In this document: in pieces, positions 10,666-21,911 of the stretch | Layout: each line of letters opens with the position of its first letter | Numbering within the stretch: the stretch's first letter is position 1 | From: Hyperoodon ampullatus | Lineage: Eukaryota; Chordata; Mammalia; Artiodactyla; Ziphiidae | DNA length: 64,000 bases | Assembly: GCA_949752795.1 (NCBI GenBank) | Contig: OX457060.1 | Location: forward strand, 786,501 to 850,500 | Direction: 5' to 3' | Program-made: the position numbers and the translations under genes | Notes under the pieces: model-generated | The model's database searches: none | The model's input: the letters and a program-made list of their open reading frames with translations, nothing else | What the model was told of the DNA's origin: nothing

Positions 10666-12973
10666 TCTGTGACAAAATGCTGCAGATTGGGGTGGGAGTG
10701 CCTGGGAAAAAAAGTTGACCATAAACTGGAGAACTTAAAGGGAAAGAAGGTTAAAGAAAAACTGCAAATGCAGTGTATAATAAAAATTAAGCTACTCTGC
10801 CCTTAAAGTTGACATCTTATAATCTTCTACTTTAAATTATTCCCTTGGATATTTTTAGAATCTAGAATCAGAATATTAGGGCTGGTTACCTTTTTGATAT
10901 TCTAGCCCATCTTCATTTGGCTGAAGGCCAAAAGACAGCTTTCCAGGTTGAGATGTAGGAGGGCCTTGGAAGTGGGTGGAGCCAGAATTGCCTAATCCCT
11001 GCAAAATCCCTCTTTTTGCTAAACCACCTTTCCAAGGCTAACTGGCATTGGGCTCAAGTCAGAGAGATCCAGATCTAGGGAGAGGCCGATGGCTGGAAGA
11101 GAAACCACGTCCAGGGCCAAGAAATCAGAATCAGGTTGCCACACCCATGCAGGGAATGACAGCAGTCAGTGCTGGGAGGGCTGGGGGCTCTGCCTTGGTT
11201 CTGTAAATCAGATGGTCATGCTAGAGCCCAAGGGGCAGGTGGACTCATGGCACAGAGGCCAGGACTTAGGGGCTGGGCTCCTGCGGTTCCTCATTCTTTG
11301 TCTGACTGAGCCAGAGACTTGGGTAAGAGGCAAGAGAAGTAAGCTAGTGGGTGCCCAGCTGCTTGGCACTGATCTGGGGACGTGCAGGGTTGACAACTAT
11401 AAGTTGAAAGTTTTATAAGTTGAAAAGTAATGAAAAAGGAGTCTGAGGTGTTAGATTTTATTTTTGCAGAGAGAAAAAGTGCCTATTTAAGTGTGCTTTG
11501 TGTTTCTTCTACTTTTTTCCTTTTCTATTGTCGTGATTGTAGTGGTGTTTAGTAAGGAGCCAGCTACCTGGGGGAGGGCTGCTGCCCAGAGGAAGTGCTG
11601 GGCAGCAGGGGGCAAGGCAGGGCGCCCAGGCTACCAGTGTACCAAGAGCACAGGGCCAGAGGCCGTGGGCCCCCCATGCAGATTCCAGTGAGTTGTTCAG
11701 GCCCAGAAGTTTGACGCTCTGTTCTATTGAGTTCCTCCTTGGGGAACTGAGGAATTCTGAGGAAAAACAAAGGCAAACTCAGTCTCCAAGGGTGATGTTT
11801 TGGTCACATTTCCTCTCCAGGGATAGCCTTCAAAGTTCTCACAATGATAAGCCAGAAATAGAAACTTCAACTTTTCTTCTTGTTTTTCCCTCAAATACCC
11901 CTGCACTTCCAGTTTTCCTGTGACCAGGTAGATTTCTGCTTATTCAGGCCCTTCTCCTGGCTGCTAGTCACAGGAGAGGTGGCCCACTCAGCAAAGGTCT
12001 CCAGTCCTTGTCTTCTATGTAAGGGTGAACAGGAACCTGGCCAGGGTCCCCTGAGCTCTCTCCCAGACTGACTCAGTGTTGCCTCTGTGGCCAGGATGCA
12101 GCCGGTGTGTGTCTTCCAGGGAAGCCCTAGGGCATTCAGAGGAATCACTGGGTGCTGCCAGCTTTCTTTTGTGGGTGTTCTAATCCAAGACAAGGTAAAT
12201 CAGCCCTGAGGAAAAAGAGCTTCCTGAGCTGAAATGTGAAACAGAGTGTGTGGGGAGTGGGGCAGGGCAAGTCTCGTCTGCATACCTTGGCCGACAGGGT
12301 GTAGTCTGGAGAACTTACGTGCAGTATGAACATATCTCCGGCCTGTGTTTTCAGCTACCCACAGATGCACCACTGAGTCACTGCTTGTGGACAGCAGGGC
12401 ATGGACCCCCTCCTTCCTAACCCTTTGGGATCACTCACTCAATATCACCCAAGGGACAGCTCCAGCCTTCATCCAGTTCTTAAGTGTAAAAAAGATGGGT
12501 TACCCCCAAACAGGCCAGTGTCTGAACCCCTTGCAGTGAGTGATGCTAAGCAGAGCTGCTCTGAATTGCTGAGCTGAGCATACAGGGTTAGATTAAGCAA
12601 GGGCAGGAGAAGCCCAGGAAAAAGTAAAGCCATAGTTACAAGACTGTGACCCTCTGAAGAACCATGGAATTACTAGTGATATTTTCCATTTTAAATTATT
12701 AATAGCGACTCAGTAATTTAAGTGAATAAAATCAACTGAAACGTAAATGCAACTTAGAAAGTAATTGGAAATTTGAGATACGTTCAACGGGAAGAGTTTT
12801 AAGGTTGGAATTTATCTATTCAGTCACAGTAGTTGCACTGAATAAGACTAAATTATTCATTTTCCACATTTTCCACATTTTCCCCCTTTCCCTTCACACA
12901 AACACACACACTGTTCAGTTATACTTTATCACTCTTGGATTCTGTAGAAAAAACGGAGAAGAAACTGATGATT
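10666..12973. other. Unassigned sequence, no gene seen
   Basis: This is the longest stretch in the left third without a recognised repeat, with relatively GC-rich parts near 11.1-12.4 kb. Overlapping short frames exist on both strands (for example 11089-11418 on +), but none shows a known domain and I saw no convincing exon with paired splice sites. Confidence 0.45.
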
Positions 12974-13553
12974 TATTTATTTAGTTAGTTACTAATATAG
13001 TTGACTTACAATATAATATTAGTTTCAGGTGAACAATAGTGTTTCGCAATTTTTAAAGATTGTACTCCATTTAAAGTTATTACAAAATAATGGCTATATT
13101 TCCCTGTCCTGTACAATATATCCTTGTTGCTTATTTATTTTATACATAGTAGTTTGTGCCTCATCCTCTACCCCTATCTTGCCTCTTCCCCTTTCCTCAC
13201 TCCACCGTTAACCACTAGTTTGTTCTCTATATCTGTGAGTCTGTTTCTGTTTTGTTATATACATTTGTTTTATATTTTAGATCCCATATAAGTGATAACA
13301 CAAGTATTTCTCTTTCTCTGACTTATTTCATTTAGTATAATAATTTCTAGGTCCATCCACATTGTTGCAGATGGCAGAATTTCATTCTTTTTTATGGCTG
13401 TGTGTGTGTGTGTAAGTACATATATATATGTGTATCACACGCATGCACACACCACATCTTTATCCATTCATCTGTTAATGGGCACTTAGGTGGTTTCCAT
13501 ATCTTGGCTAATGTAAATAATGCTGCTATGAACAATGGGGTGCATGTGTCTTT

Positions 13554-14160
13554 TTAAATTACTGTTTTTGTTTTCTTCGACTGTATACCCAGCAGTGGAA
13601 TTGCTGGGTTATATGGTAGTTCTATTTTTAGTTTTGTGAGGAACCTCCATACTGTTCTCCATAGTGGCTGCACCAATTTACAGTCCCACCAACAGTGTGC
13701 TAGGGTTCCCTTTTCTCCACATCCTTGCCAACATTTGTTATCTGTAGACTTTTTAATGATAGCCATTTGTAGACTTGTTGATGATAGCTCTGACATGTGT
13801 GAGGTGATATCTCATTGTAGTTTTGACTTGCATTTCTCTGATGATTAGCGATGCTGAGCATCTTTTCATGTGCCTGTTGGTCATCTGTATATCTTCCTTG
13901 GAAAAATGTCTATTCAGGTCTTCTGCCCATTTTTTGATTGGGTTGTTTGGTTTTTTGATATTGAGTTGTATGAGCTGTTTACATATTTTGGATATCAACC
14001 CCTTATCAGTCATATCGTTTGCAAGTATTTTCTCCCTTTTGGTAGGTTGTCTTTTCATTTTGTCAGTGGTTTCTTTCGCTGTACAAAAGCTTTTAAGTTT
14101 AATTAGGTCCCATTTGTTTATTTTTGCTTTTATTTCTTTTGCCTTAGGAGACATATCCAA
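13554..14160 (-). pseudogene. L1 ORF2 C-terminal remnant
   Basis: Two overlapping minus-strand frames encode the L1 ORF2 C-terminal region. The 13554-13796 frame keeps the Cys-rich motif '[18 protein letters not shown]', an intact C-x3-C-x7-H-x4-C arrangement, followed by '[10 protein letters not shown]' and '[12 protein letters not shown]'. The 13753-14160 frame carries the upstream '[20 protein letters not shown]' region. A frameshift separates them. In live L1s this part of ORF2p contributes to target-primed reverse transcription. Confidence 0.85.
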
Positions 14161-14638
14161 AAATTTATTGCTATGATTTATGTCAAAGAGTGCTTAGCCT
14201 ATGTTGTCTTCTAAGAGTTTTATGGTTTCAGGTCTTTCATTTAGGATTTTAATCCATTTTGAGTTTATTTTTGTATATGGTGTGAGGAAATGGTCTAATC
14301 TTATTCTTTTACATGTAGCTGTCCAGTTTCCCCAGCACCACTTATTGAAGAGATTGTCTTTTCTCCATTGTATATTCTTGCCTCCTTTGTCATAGAGTAA
14401 TTGACCGCAAGTTCATGGGTTTATTTCTTTGCTCTCTATTCTGTTCCATTGATCTGTGTGTCTGTTTTTGTGGCAGTACCATGCTGTTTTGATTACTGTA
14501 GCTTTGTAGCATAGTATGAGGTCAGGGAGCATGATACCTCCACCTTTGTTCTTTTTTATCAAGATTGCTTTGGCAATTTGACATCATTTTTGGTTCCATA
14601 TAAATTTTAGGATGATTTGTTCTAGTTTTATGGGAAAT

Positions 14639-15008
14639 GTGAGCTGTACAAGCTTTTCTTTTTTTTTTTTTTTTTTTTTTTTTTTTGCGGTACGCGGGCC
14701 TCTCACTGTCGTGGCCTCTCCCATTGCGAAGCACAGGCTCCGGACGCGCAGGCTCAGCGGCCATGGCCCACGGGCCCAGCCACTCCGCGGCATGTGGGAT
14801 CCTCCCAGATCGGGGCACGAACCCACGTCCCCTGCATCGGCAGGCGGACCCTCAACCACTGCGCCACCAGGGAAGCCCCAAGCTTTTCTTTACATCAGAA
14901 AAAGACCTATAAGGAAGCCCAAATTGGAGACTGTTAAACCATGTTCCCAAGACCTGGTGGCCTAGTGTCCACTCTCTGCTGCCCATCCCCATTTTCATTC
15001 ACTGTTGT
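14639..15008 (+). repeat. Foreign 140-bp segment inside L1, copy of 17558-17701
   Basis: With the SINE and one copy of its duplication removed, 14639-14661 plus 14892-15008 match 17558-17701 in the same orientation at about 95 percent, with one 4-bp indel. L1 sequence flanks it on both sides, and about ten L1 bases expected here are missing. The patch has no poly(A) tail and no target-site duplication. The source locus is not flanked by L1, so copying went from there into the L1. Confidence 0.85.
14662..14879 (-). mobile_element. CHR-type SINE, short form
   Basis: A reverse-oriented short CHR element with a long T-run (poly(A) tail) at the left and 'gcgccaccagggaagcccc' at the right. The 12-bp target-site duplication 'aagcttttcttt' lies at 14650-14661 and 14880-14891. 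It landed inside the 140-bp foreign patch and so postdates it. Confidence 0.95.
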
Positions 15009-15114
15009 TTTGATAGGGATTGCATTAAATTTGTAGATTGCTTTTGATAGTCTGGACAGTTTAACACTATTAAATTCTTCCAGTCCAGGAACACGGTATA
15101 TATTTCCATTTTTT

Positions 15115-15723
15115 TCAATCATTTTCAAACTCTTTCATCAATGTTTTATAGTTTTCAGAGTTTAGGTCTTTCACTTCCTTGGTTAAATTTATTACTAGAA
15201 TAAAAATTCTTTTCGATGCAATTTTAAACTGGATTGTTTTTAAATTTTCTCTTTCTGATATTTCATTATTAGTGTAAAGAAATGCAACAGATTTTTGTAT
15301 ATTAATCTTGTATCCTGCTACCTTGCTGAATTTACTTATTAGTTCTAATAATTTTTGTATGGAGACTTTAGGGTTCTCTATATACAGTATCATATCATCT
15401 GCAAACAGTGACAGTTTTACTTCTTCCCTTCCAACTTGGATGACTTTTATTTCTTTTTCTTGTATGATTGCTGTGGCAAGGACTTCCAATACTAAGTTAA
15501 ATAGAAGTTGAGACAGTGGGCATCCTTGTTTTGTTCCTGATTTTAGATGAAAAGCTTTCAGCTTTTCACCACTGAGTGTGATGTTAGCTGTGGGTTTGTC
15601 AAAAATGGCCTTTATTGTTTTGAGATGTGTTTCCTCTTTACCTCTAACTTTGATGAAAGTTTCCATCATGAATGCATGTTGAATTCTGTTAAATGCTTTT
15701 TCTGCATCTACTGAGATGATCAT
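15115..15723 (-). pseudogene. L1 ORF2 reverse transcriptase remnant
   Basis: A 202-codon minus-strand frame covers the reverse-transcriptase palm. '[14 protein letters not shown]' lies near the start, '[20 protein letters not shown]' at about residues 63-82, and the catalytic 'FADD' box at residues 107-110 is preserved within '[14 protein letters not shown]'. The frame ends on both sides by stops or frameshift, so it is an isolated island of a dead ORF2. The 14934-15128 minus frame continues it downstream. Confidence 0.88.
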
Positions 15724-16177
15724 GTGACTTATCCTTCCTTTTGTTAATGTTGTATATCACACTGTTTGATCTGTGAATGTTGAACCATCCCAGAATAAGT
15801 CCCACTTGATCATGTTGTATGATCCTTTTTATATATTGTTGAATTCGATTTGCTAAAATTTTACATTTATATTTATCAGGAAATATTAGCTTGTAATTCT
15901 CTTTTTTTTGTAGTGTCTTTGGTTTTGGTATCAGGGCAATGATGGCCTTGTAGAATGAATTTGGGATTGTTCCATCCTCTTCAATTTTTTTGGAATAGTT
16001 TGAGAAGGATAAGTGTTAGTTCTTCTCTATATGTTTGGTAGAATTCCCCTGTGAAGCTGTCTGGTCCTGGACTTCTGTTTGCTGGGAGTATTTTTAATGA
16101 CAAATTCAGTTTCACTACTAGTGGTTGGTCTGTTCAGATTGTCTATTTCTTCCTGATTTAAAAACTGATCATTTTTT

Positions 16178-16400
16178 GGGCTTCCCTGGTGGCGCAGTGG
16201 TTGAGAGTCTGCCTGCCGATGCAGGGGACACGGGTTTGTGCCCCGGTCCAGGAGGATCCCACGTGCCACGGAGCGGCTGGGCCCGTGAGCCATGGCCGCT
16301 GAGCCTGTGCGTCCGGAGCCTGTGCTCCACAACGGGAGAGGCCACAGCAGTGAGAGGCCCGTGTACCACAAAAAAAAAAAACCCAAAAAAACAACAACAA
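16178..16400 (+). mobile_element. CHR-type SINE, short form, at an L1 boundary
   Basis: Forward-oriented, beginning 'gggcttccctggtggcgcag' and ending in an A-rich tail. The 17-bp target-site duplication starts 'aaaaactgat' and lies at 16160-16176 and 16401-16417. The target is the junction where the L1 of 12974-16159 meets its own flank. Confidence 0.95.
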
Positions 16401-16417
16401 AAAAACTGATCATTTTT

Positions 16418-16862
16418 AAAGACCCAAAAAGGTATTCATTTATCAAAAAATAGATATTAAAATCCTTAATGTATAGCTCTCTGCTCAAAACTGTGAGGGG
16501 AATAGCGTGCATGGTTCTTCCCTTTCAGAATCCTTCAGTTAAATAGGGAAGAGAAGACAAACTTGAAAAACAGTATGAAAATATTATAGTTATGTAATGG
16601 TCAAAGACAGTAAGCAGTACCAGTGGTATGTAATTAGATCCTAGAAGATCTTATTAGATCTATTAGATCTTATGGTGCAGAAAGAGCTGTAATATAAGAA
16701 GGGAAAGAGATCCTTGGTAGCTTCATTTTACCAAATCACTTATTTTTCCCAAGATTTGTTTCCTGTGTGTAAAGAACGGGCCTGTAAGCCTGGTCAGTTG
16801 AGACAAAATATGTACTGTATACCACATTTATCTGGGACTTGTCCAAAGAATGGTCTCTCCAC
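16418..16862. other. Unassigned sequence
   Basis: No repeat family recognised. A local cluster of 'agatct' words ('ttagatctattagatctta') lies at about 16650-16672. Confidence 0.4.
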
Positions 16863-17070
16863 GGGCTTCCCCGGTGGCGCAGTGGTTGAGAGTCCGCCTG
16901 CCGATGCAGGAGACGTGGGTTTGTGCCCCGGTCCGGGAAGATCCCACATGCCGCGGAGTGGCTGGGCCCGTGAGCCATGGCCGCTGGGCCTGTGCGTCCA
17001 GAGCCTGTGCTCTGCAAGGGGAGAGGCCACAACAGTGAGAGGCCCACGTACTGCAAAAAAAAAAAAAAAA
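16863..17070 (+). mobile_element. CHR-type SINE, short form
   Basis: Forward-oriented, beginning 'gggcttccccggtggcgcag' and ending in a poly(A) run. The target-site duplication at about 16846-16862 and 17071-17087 reads 'aaagaatggtctctcca' and 'aaagagtggtctcttca', differing at two positions. Confidence 0.95.
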
Positions 17071-17087
17071 AAAGAGTGGTCTCTTCA

Positions 17088-17929
17088 AAAGCATAGTCAT
17101 ACAAATCCTCCAAATGATTCTTTGGGGATTGTTGGAGATGCACTTAAAGGAACAGCAGATCAGAAGGGCTAATAGTCCCTCTCAGATGAGAGGGCCCCAG
17201 CAAGGTATCCTTATAAAGTAAATGGCAGATGGGCAGGCTTGAAAGTAGAAAAGAATACCTGTTCACAGTTGGCATCTTGCTCATCTGCTGGGATGGCAGT
17301 GTTGGGTGTACCTTGTCTTCAAGGAAGGGCCTCACCCAGAGGCATAGAGAGGCCTCTGAGTGCAGCTGAGGTGCTTCTCTACAAGACCAGAAGCTTTACC
17401 CTAGTGCACAGGGTGTAGACCTGAGTTTAGCACAGGTATTTTCTTGCTGCATGCCAAGGCATGAATAACCAGGAGAAGTGGACTCTCTTCACATACTCTA
17501 CCTGTTATCATTTTGTCTAGGGGAATTGGTTGATAAGATAGAGCCCTCTGTGCTCAAGTGAGCTGTACAGGCTTTTCTTTACATCAAAAAAAGACCTGTA
17601 AGGAAGCCCAAATTGGAGACTGTTAAACCATGTTCCCAAGACCTGGTGGCCTAGTGTCCACTCTCTGCTGCCCACCCCCATTCATATTCACTCACTGTTG
17701 TATATTGAGTAAGCAGGAATAAGCATGTGAAGGCAAAAGGATGGTGAATTTCAGAAACTTTGGTTTGTGATTAATTTCCAGGAGCTCCTAAAGAACTGAT
17801 TAATGGGAATTGTGATACTGAAACTAAGCAAGTCATTTGCATCTTCGCCCTACCTTCTCTAGGCAAATGCCTCCAAGGGCATTTATAGGTCACCTTTGGT
17901 ACTTGACATTGATTTCAGGGAAGGAAGGC
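17088..17929. other. Unassigned sequence containing the source of the 140-bp patch
   Basis: No gene recognised. Positions 17558-17701 are the apparent donor of the segment found inside the L1 at 14639-15008. The rest shows no clear repeat family. Confidence 0.45.
17558..17701 (+). repeat. Donor copy of the 140-bp segment
   Basis: It begins 'gtgagctgtacaggctttt' and ends 'cactcactgttgt'. It matches 14639-15008 once the SINE there is removed. The flanks on both sides are unrelated to L1, so this is the ancestral locus. Confidence 0.8.
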
Positions 17930-18185
17930 TTTATCTAATGCTTGCTCCCTCCTCAAGGCCCAAAGCAAACACTTTCTGCCCTGAGATCCTTCCCTGAGCT
18001 CTTTAGTCAAAATCAGCGATCTTGTATATCTTCCCATAGCTTTTTGTTCATATCTCTTATGACCACATACTTGATTATTCACATGTGTGTCTGTTTCCTC
18101 CATTGAATTTTAAGATCCTTAAGGACAGATTCCATATATTTATTTTTTACACTCAGAAGCTAGAAATAGTAGGCACTCAGTGCTG
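17930..18185 (+). mobile_element. L2 3'-end fragment
   Basis: The order 'gatccttccctgagctcttt', 'tgtctgtttcctccattgaa', 'aagatccttaaggacagatt' and 'agtaggcactcagtgct' follows the LINE-2 3' terminus. Confidence 0.6.
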
Positions 18186-18449
18186 TGTGCGGATTGAAAG
18201 AAGTTTATATAGAGGATAGCCAGTGCAGTTCAGTATTGTCATTGAGAAGTACTGTCAGCCCTGTGTATAATGTTTAGGTATTTTCTCAGATTTTGTAAAA
18301 ATACTAGGTTCTAATGCTTATGGGAACGTAAGTTTTATAGCTAGGCAGACTTTAAATTGGGTTTCATCATATATGAAACAGAACTTAACATTTTCCTCTT
18401 CAGCTCCTTAAAGCTTCTCCTCTGGGCTCCTCTATCTGTGAGGGAGAGT

Positions 18450-18600
18450 GGTCTGATGAAAGGAGCATGGACTCTAAAGCTGACCAGATGGGTGACTTGG
18501 GTAAGCTGCTGTCCTCTCCTGCACCTATTTCCTCAGCTGTAAAATGGGGGAAATTACAGTTCCCTTGCACAGTTCTAAGACACATGGTTGGCACCTGTGG
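18450..18600 (+). mobile_element. MIR
   Basis: The series 'gagcatggactctaaagctg', 'gtgacttgggtaagctgctg' and 'cctcagctgtaaaatggggg' is a forward MIR. Confidence 0.7.
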
Positions 18601-18830
18601 TTAGGCTTTGTCACTTATGCCTTCATCCATGCCCTCATCATTTCTCATCTGGATATTTAACTGGAAGATGATTGTGCTGTTCTTTCAAGCCATTCTGTAC
18701 CCTATTGTTTGTGGAGCGTAGCTCAGTCACCACTTTCCTGTAGTGCAGTACTTCTTTATCACCTCTAGGATAAAAGTCAAATTTCTTAGCGTAGTATTGG
18801 AGGCTCTGGCTCCCGTTTCATGCTTCAGCA
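18601..18830 (+). mobile_element. L2 fragment
   Basis: The word 'cacctctaggataaaagtca' followed by 'ttcttagcgtagtattggag' matches the LINE-2 3' region that precedes its terminus. Confidence 0.5.
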
Positions 18831-19519
18831 TTGTATCCTTCTGCTTTCATGTTGATTGATTCCCCTAGGAAGCAAACACCATCATGGAATTACAAATGCA
18901 AGAAGGTGGTAATGGGGAGAGGCAACAGGAACAGGAAGGGAAAGCTTTCGATGCGATGTTGGTCTGACACCTGTGAAAAAGAAAGCAGGGAAGAAGGACA
19001 GCTCGGTAGGAAGAGCCTCAGACTTTGGTGCAGCTCTGAGAAAGTCTTGTCTGACCCAAGAATAAGCTTTGGGTCAAATATCACCTATAGGGGGTCCCTG
19101 CCAGTGAGGAATGGCAAGCCTTGCTTAGTCATTGGCTGGAACTGCATGAGGAGAGCGTAGCCTCAGCTTGAAAGTTGAGGCAGATCCTAAAGACACCCAT
19201 AGCTGGGAGCTGTTGGTTCACTGTGCTCCTTGCGGCAGATTTTCCCTTGAAAATAAATCTGAGCAGCACACCTCGTGACTGCTGCAGTCTACTTTATATA
19301 CTCGCCTCTGCCATGCCATGTTCCTTCAACCACCATTCAACAGATAAGAGTGCCCACTTTGTGCCAGTAACCAAGCTTTCTGAGCAAAGCCAGGCTTCTC
19401 TGGAGCCTATGATGGGGGAAATAAGTGCAAGTCAGATGTTCACAGTGGCAGGGGCATGACTACCAAGCACACTGAGTGCTCTGGAGGAAAGGAAGCAAGA
19501 AGCATGGGAGCAGGTGACA
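18831..19519. other. Unassigned sequence
   Basis: Open frames at 18831-19160 (+) and 19175-19459 (+) show no known domain, and I saw no repeat family. I do not call a gene. Confidence 0.4.
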
Positions 19520-19655
19520 AAGGAGCCTGAATTCCTTGAACTTGTCTCAGCCTCTTGCCTTCCGTCTTTGCACTTGTTGTCCTTCTGCCATAACATCCTT
19601 CCCCTGCTTCTTTGCTTGGCCAACATCCTTCAGTAATATCAATGAACACATGTAT
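19520..19655 (+). mobile_element. L2 fragment
   Basis: The order 'cctcttgccttccgtctttg', 'tgttgtccttctgccataac' and 'ccaacatccttcagtaatat' matches the LINE-2 3' region. Confidence 0.5.
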
Positions 19656-19755
19656 AAGGTGACCAGATGTTCCATTTGCTTGGATAATTCTAGTCGGTTC
19701 CTTCTGTTCCAGTGTAGTATTAGCATCACCATCTTTCATGCTCAAAATATCTCCG

Positions 19756-19790
19756 TTTGGACAATATATTATTTGACAATATATTATATG
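19756..19790. repeat. Short tandem duplication, about 16-bp unit
   Basis: 'gacaatatattatt' and 'gacaatatattata' lie in direct tandem. Confidence 0.7.
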
Positions 19791-20018
19791 GTCATTTATT
19801 TGCCAAGAATTTGCACTGTTCTAGACATTATACGAAATATTCATTTAATGCTCAGTATGCCTTTAAAACGGTAACTTTAAAAAAAACAATTTTTCTTTGT
19901 GAAACTGAGACACAGGTTAAATAAATCGATCAAAATCACAGAGCCAGTGATGCTGGGCTTTGTACCCAGGAAGCCTGGCCCTGAGTCTGTGCTCTGAACC
20001 ACCCGGCTATTTTGCCTC
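19791..20018 (-). mobile_element. MIR
   Basis: Reverse MIR: 'attcatttaatgctcagtat', 'gtgaaactgagacacaggtt', 'aaaatcacagagccagtgat' and 'gtctgtgctctgaaccaccc' follow the complement of the consensus. Confidence 0.65.
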
Positions 20019-20215
20019 CCTCAAGGCTTTACTTGGGAAGCCCTCCTCTGCTGCTCTGTTGTGCCCCTCAGCCTGGCTTAGCCATCTGTGTACGAGCCTC
20101 TGTTGTGGCACACTGTGAGGGCCCTGGAGGCTGCCTCTCACTTCTCACCTCCCTCACCCCCAGCCCTCACACGCACTGAGCGCTCAGGAAGTCTGTGAAA
20201 TGACTGGATGGAGAC
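20019..20215 (+). mobile_element. L2 3'-end fragment
   Basis: The words 'gggaagccctcctctgctgc' and 'actgagcgctcaggaagtct' follow the LINE-2 3' end pattern with strong divergence. Confidence 0.4.
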
Positions 20216-20814
20216 AGATGAGAGTCATTGGTGTGTGCCACGTGGACTGTTAACTGGAACAGGCTCTTGGGTGAGTTATATTGCTCCTTTTTAGATGTTT
20301 TTCCCTTTATCCAACCTTCAGACATTATTTACCTTCCCCTTCTGGCTGAATGCTGTCCCCAGACCTACCCAGTTAAGATACTGGGGACTAAAAAGGGACC
20401 CCTTTGAAAAAAGTGTGTTCTATAGTTCTTTGTTTTCTTTATTTTGTTTAATTCTCCTTGTGGTGTCACATTCATTGGGAAATTTATATTTCTTTTCATG
20501 TCCCTGAAGTAATACTTTATTTTTAGATAGTTCTAACCCAGAGGGCATTCCAAAGACAATATTTCTTGGTTTGTTATAAAGGAATATATAATTTAAAAAA
20601 CCCACATATTTTGCATTTCACTAAGAGACTTTCAAAGGGATGAGACATTAAATAATTAGGAGATGAAGGTGTTGACTCTATTGCTTTTCCTTCTCACCTT
20701 CCTCAGGAACTAGTCCTGAGGTAATGTAGAAAGGGGACATATAGTAATTCTAAAAACTTCACACTCCCTTTGTGTGCATAGCTAAGACCTTCCTAGATAA
20801 ATAAAATTTCTTAA
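20216..20814. other. Unassigned sequence
   Basis: No gene or family recognised. The left edge of the solo LTR that follows may lie somewhere in this interval. Confidence 0.4.
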
Positions 20815-21317
20815 GATGTTGAAGGTAAAGCTCTGAAGCTCTTGACATGGTTACAGGAAGCAGAGAAAAGGCATCCAAGAGATTACTCTTTGTAACAAGG
20901 AAGACCCCTCCCCCATATCCTCTGCTGTAGCTCCTCTCCGAAGTACCCAGATAATAGTAGTTAATGCATATTCCCTGAGTTTTTCAGATGCTAAAAACCA
21001 CCACCAAATGAAAAAATTAACTACTTGATGATCATAAGCACATAGCCCCCAGACCTTCTGGTGCCTAAGGATCGATCACCATCAGCCAATCAGAGAACTG
21101 TGCAGGAGCTGATCACATACCCTGGGGATCCCCCCGCCACCCTCGCCTTGCCTTTAAAAATGCTTTGCTGACACCCATGAAGAGTTTGGGGTTTGGGGGG
21201 CACGAGCCACCTGTTCTCCTTTCTTGGGCCTATAATAAACCTTTGTCTGCTACAAACTCCAACATTTCGGTTTGTTTGGCCTCACTGCGTTGGGCGCAGG
21301 AACGCAGTTTGGTAACA
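20815..21317 (+). mobile_element. Solo LTR of an endogenous retrovirus (ERV1-like)
   Basis: The right half has LTR architecture: a CCAAT box at 21086-21093, a TATA-like 'tttaaaaa' at 21153-21160, and a polyadenylation signal 'aataaa' at 21234-21239. A conserved-type U5 end follows, with 'aacatttcggtttgtttggc' and a terminal 'ggtaaca'. The left boundary is an estimate from usual LTR length, and I could not confirm a target-site duplication. No internal retroviral genes lie on either side, so this is a solo LTR. Confidence 0.65.
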
Positions 21318-21911
21318 TCTTCAGCCAGGAAGTTTTCTGTCATCTGTGCTATGCATACCTCAGTATCATGGAGAAGGAGATTTATTTCCAACCGTTAGGT
21401 TTTAAAAAATTTCACAGAGTAAAAAAAGTATTAGGGATTTTCAACTGATAAAAACCAGAGAGAACAGTATCATGAACCGCATGCACCCAACTTTAGCATT
21501 CATCTTCCTTCTGTCAATCTTATAACCAGACTTGCCTGCTTGTCATGAATGATGTGCTCTCTAGTCAGTCGGTTTTCTCCCAATGCTTAGTTTTCCTTTG
21601 GTTAGGCTCCTTTTACTCTCACTAAAAAAGTCAATCCATTAAACCTATTCTAGCCACTCCTCTCTTCTTGTCTTACTCTAGAGAAAAAAATGATCTTACA
21701 TCATGGTATGGAGCAGGATGCTGTGAAGTTAACTCATCCTGAAATGGTGTAGACTTCCAGGAGCTATTGAAAGACACAATGTTATAGGAGAACAAGGAAT
21801 GCAGACAAGGGATGATGAAAGCCTCAGAACTGGTCTTTGAAGGATTATTAGCTTTTGGAGATGATTTTGGATGGATAGCAAAAGAAATAATACTTGCAAT
21901 TTTTTATTACC
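21318..21911. other. Unassigned sequence
   Basis: No repeat family or gene recognised. Confidence 0.4.

Larger units (their letters stand above)
12974..16159 (-). mobile_element. 5'-truncated L1, minus strand, with two internal interruptions
   Basis: The L1 3' UTR begins at about 12974 and the element continues through the ORF2 C-terminus and reverse transcriptase to a truncated 5' end near 16159. Flanking words 'aaactgatgattt' at about 12963 and 'aaactgatcattt' at about 16402 look like its own target-site duplication, with one mismatch. It is interrupted by a foreign 140-bp segment, which in turn holds a CHR SINE. A short GT/AT microsatellite lies near 13400-13435. Stops and frameshifts break ORF2, so it is dead. 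Confidence 0.88.

Noticed and set aside
15115..15723. A 202-codon open frame as a protein gene
   Set aside because: Its protein is the palm of L1 reverse transcriptase, and it sits inside a truncated, frameshifted L1.
16027..17172. Long frames through 16.0-17.2 kb on both strands
   Set aside because: They run through two CHR SINEs and their tails. The same frames recur in every CHR copy in the window.
20815..21317. A full endogenous provirus
   Set aside because: Only one LTR is present. Neither side has gag, pol or env-like sequence.
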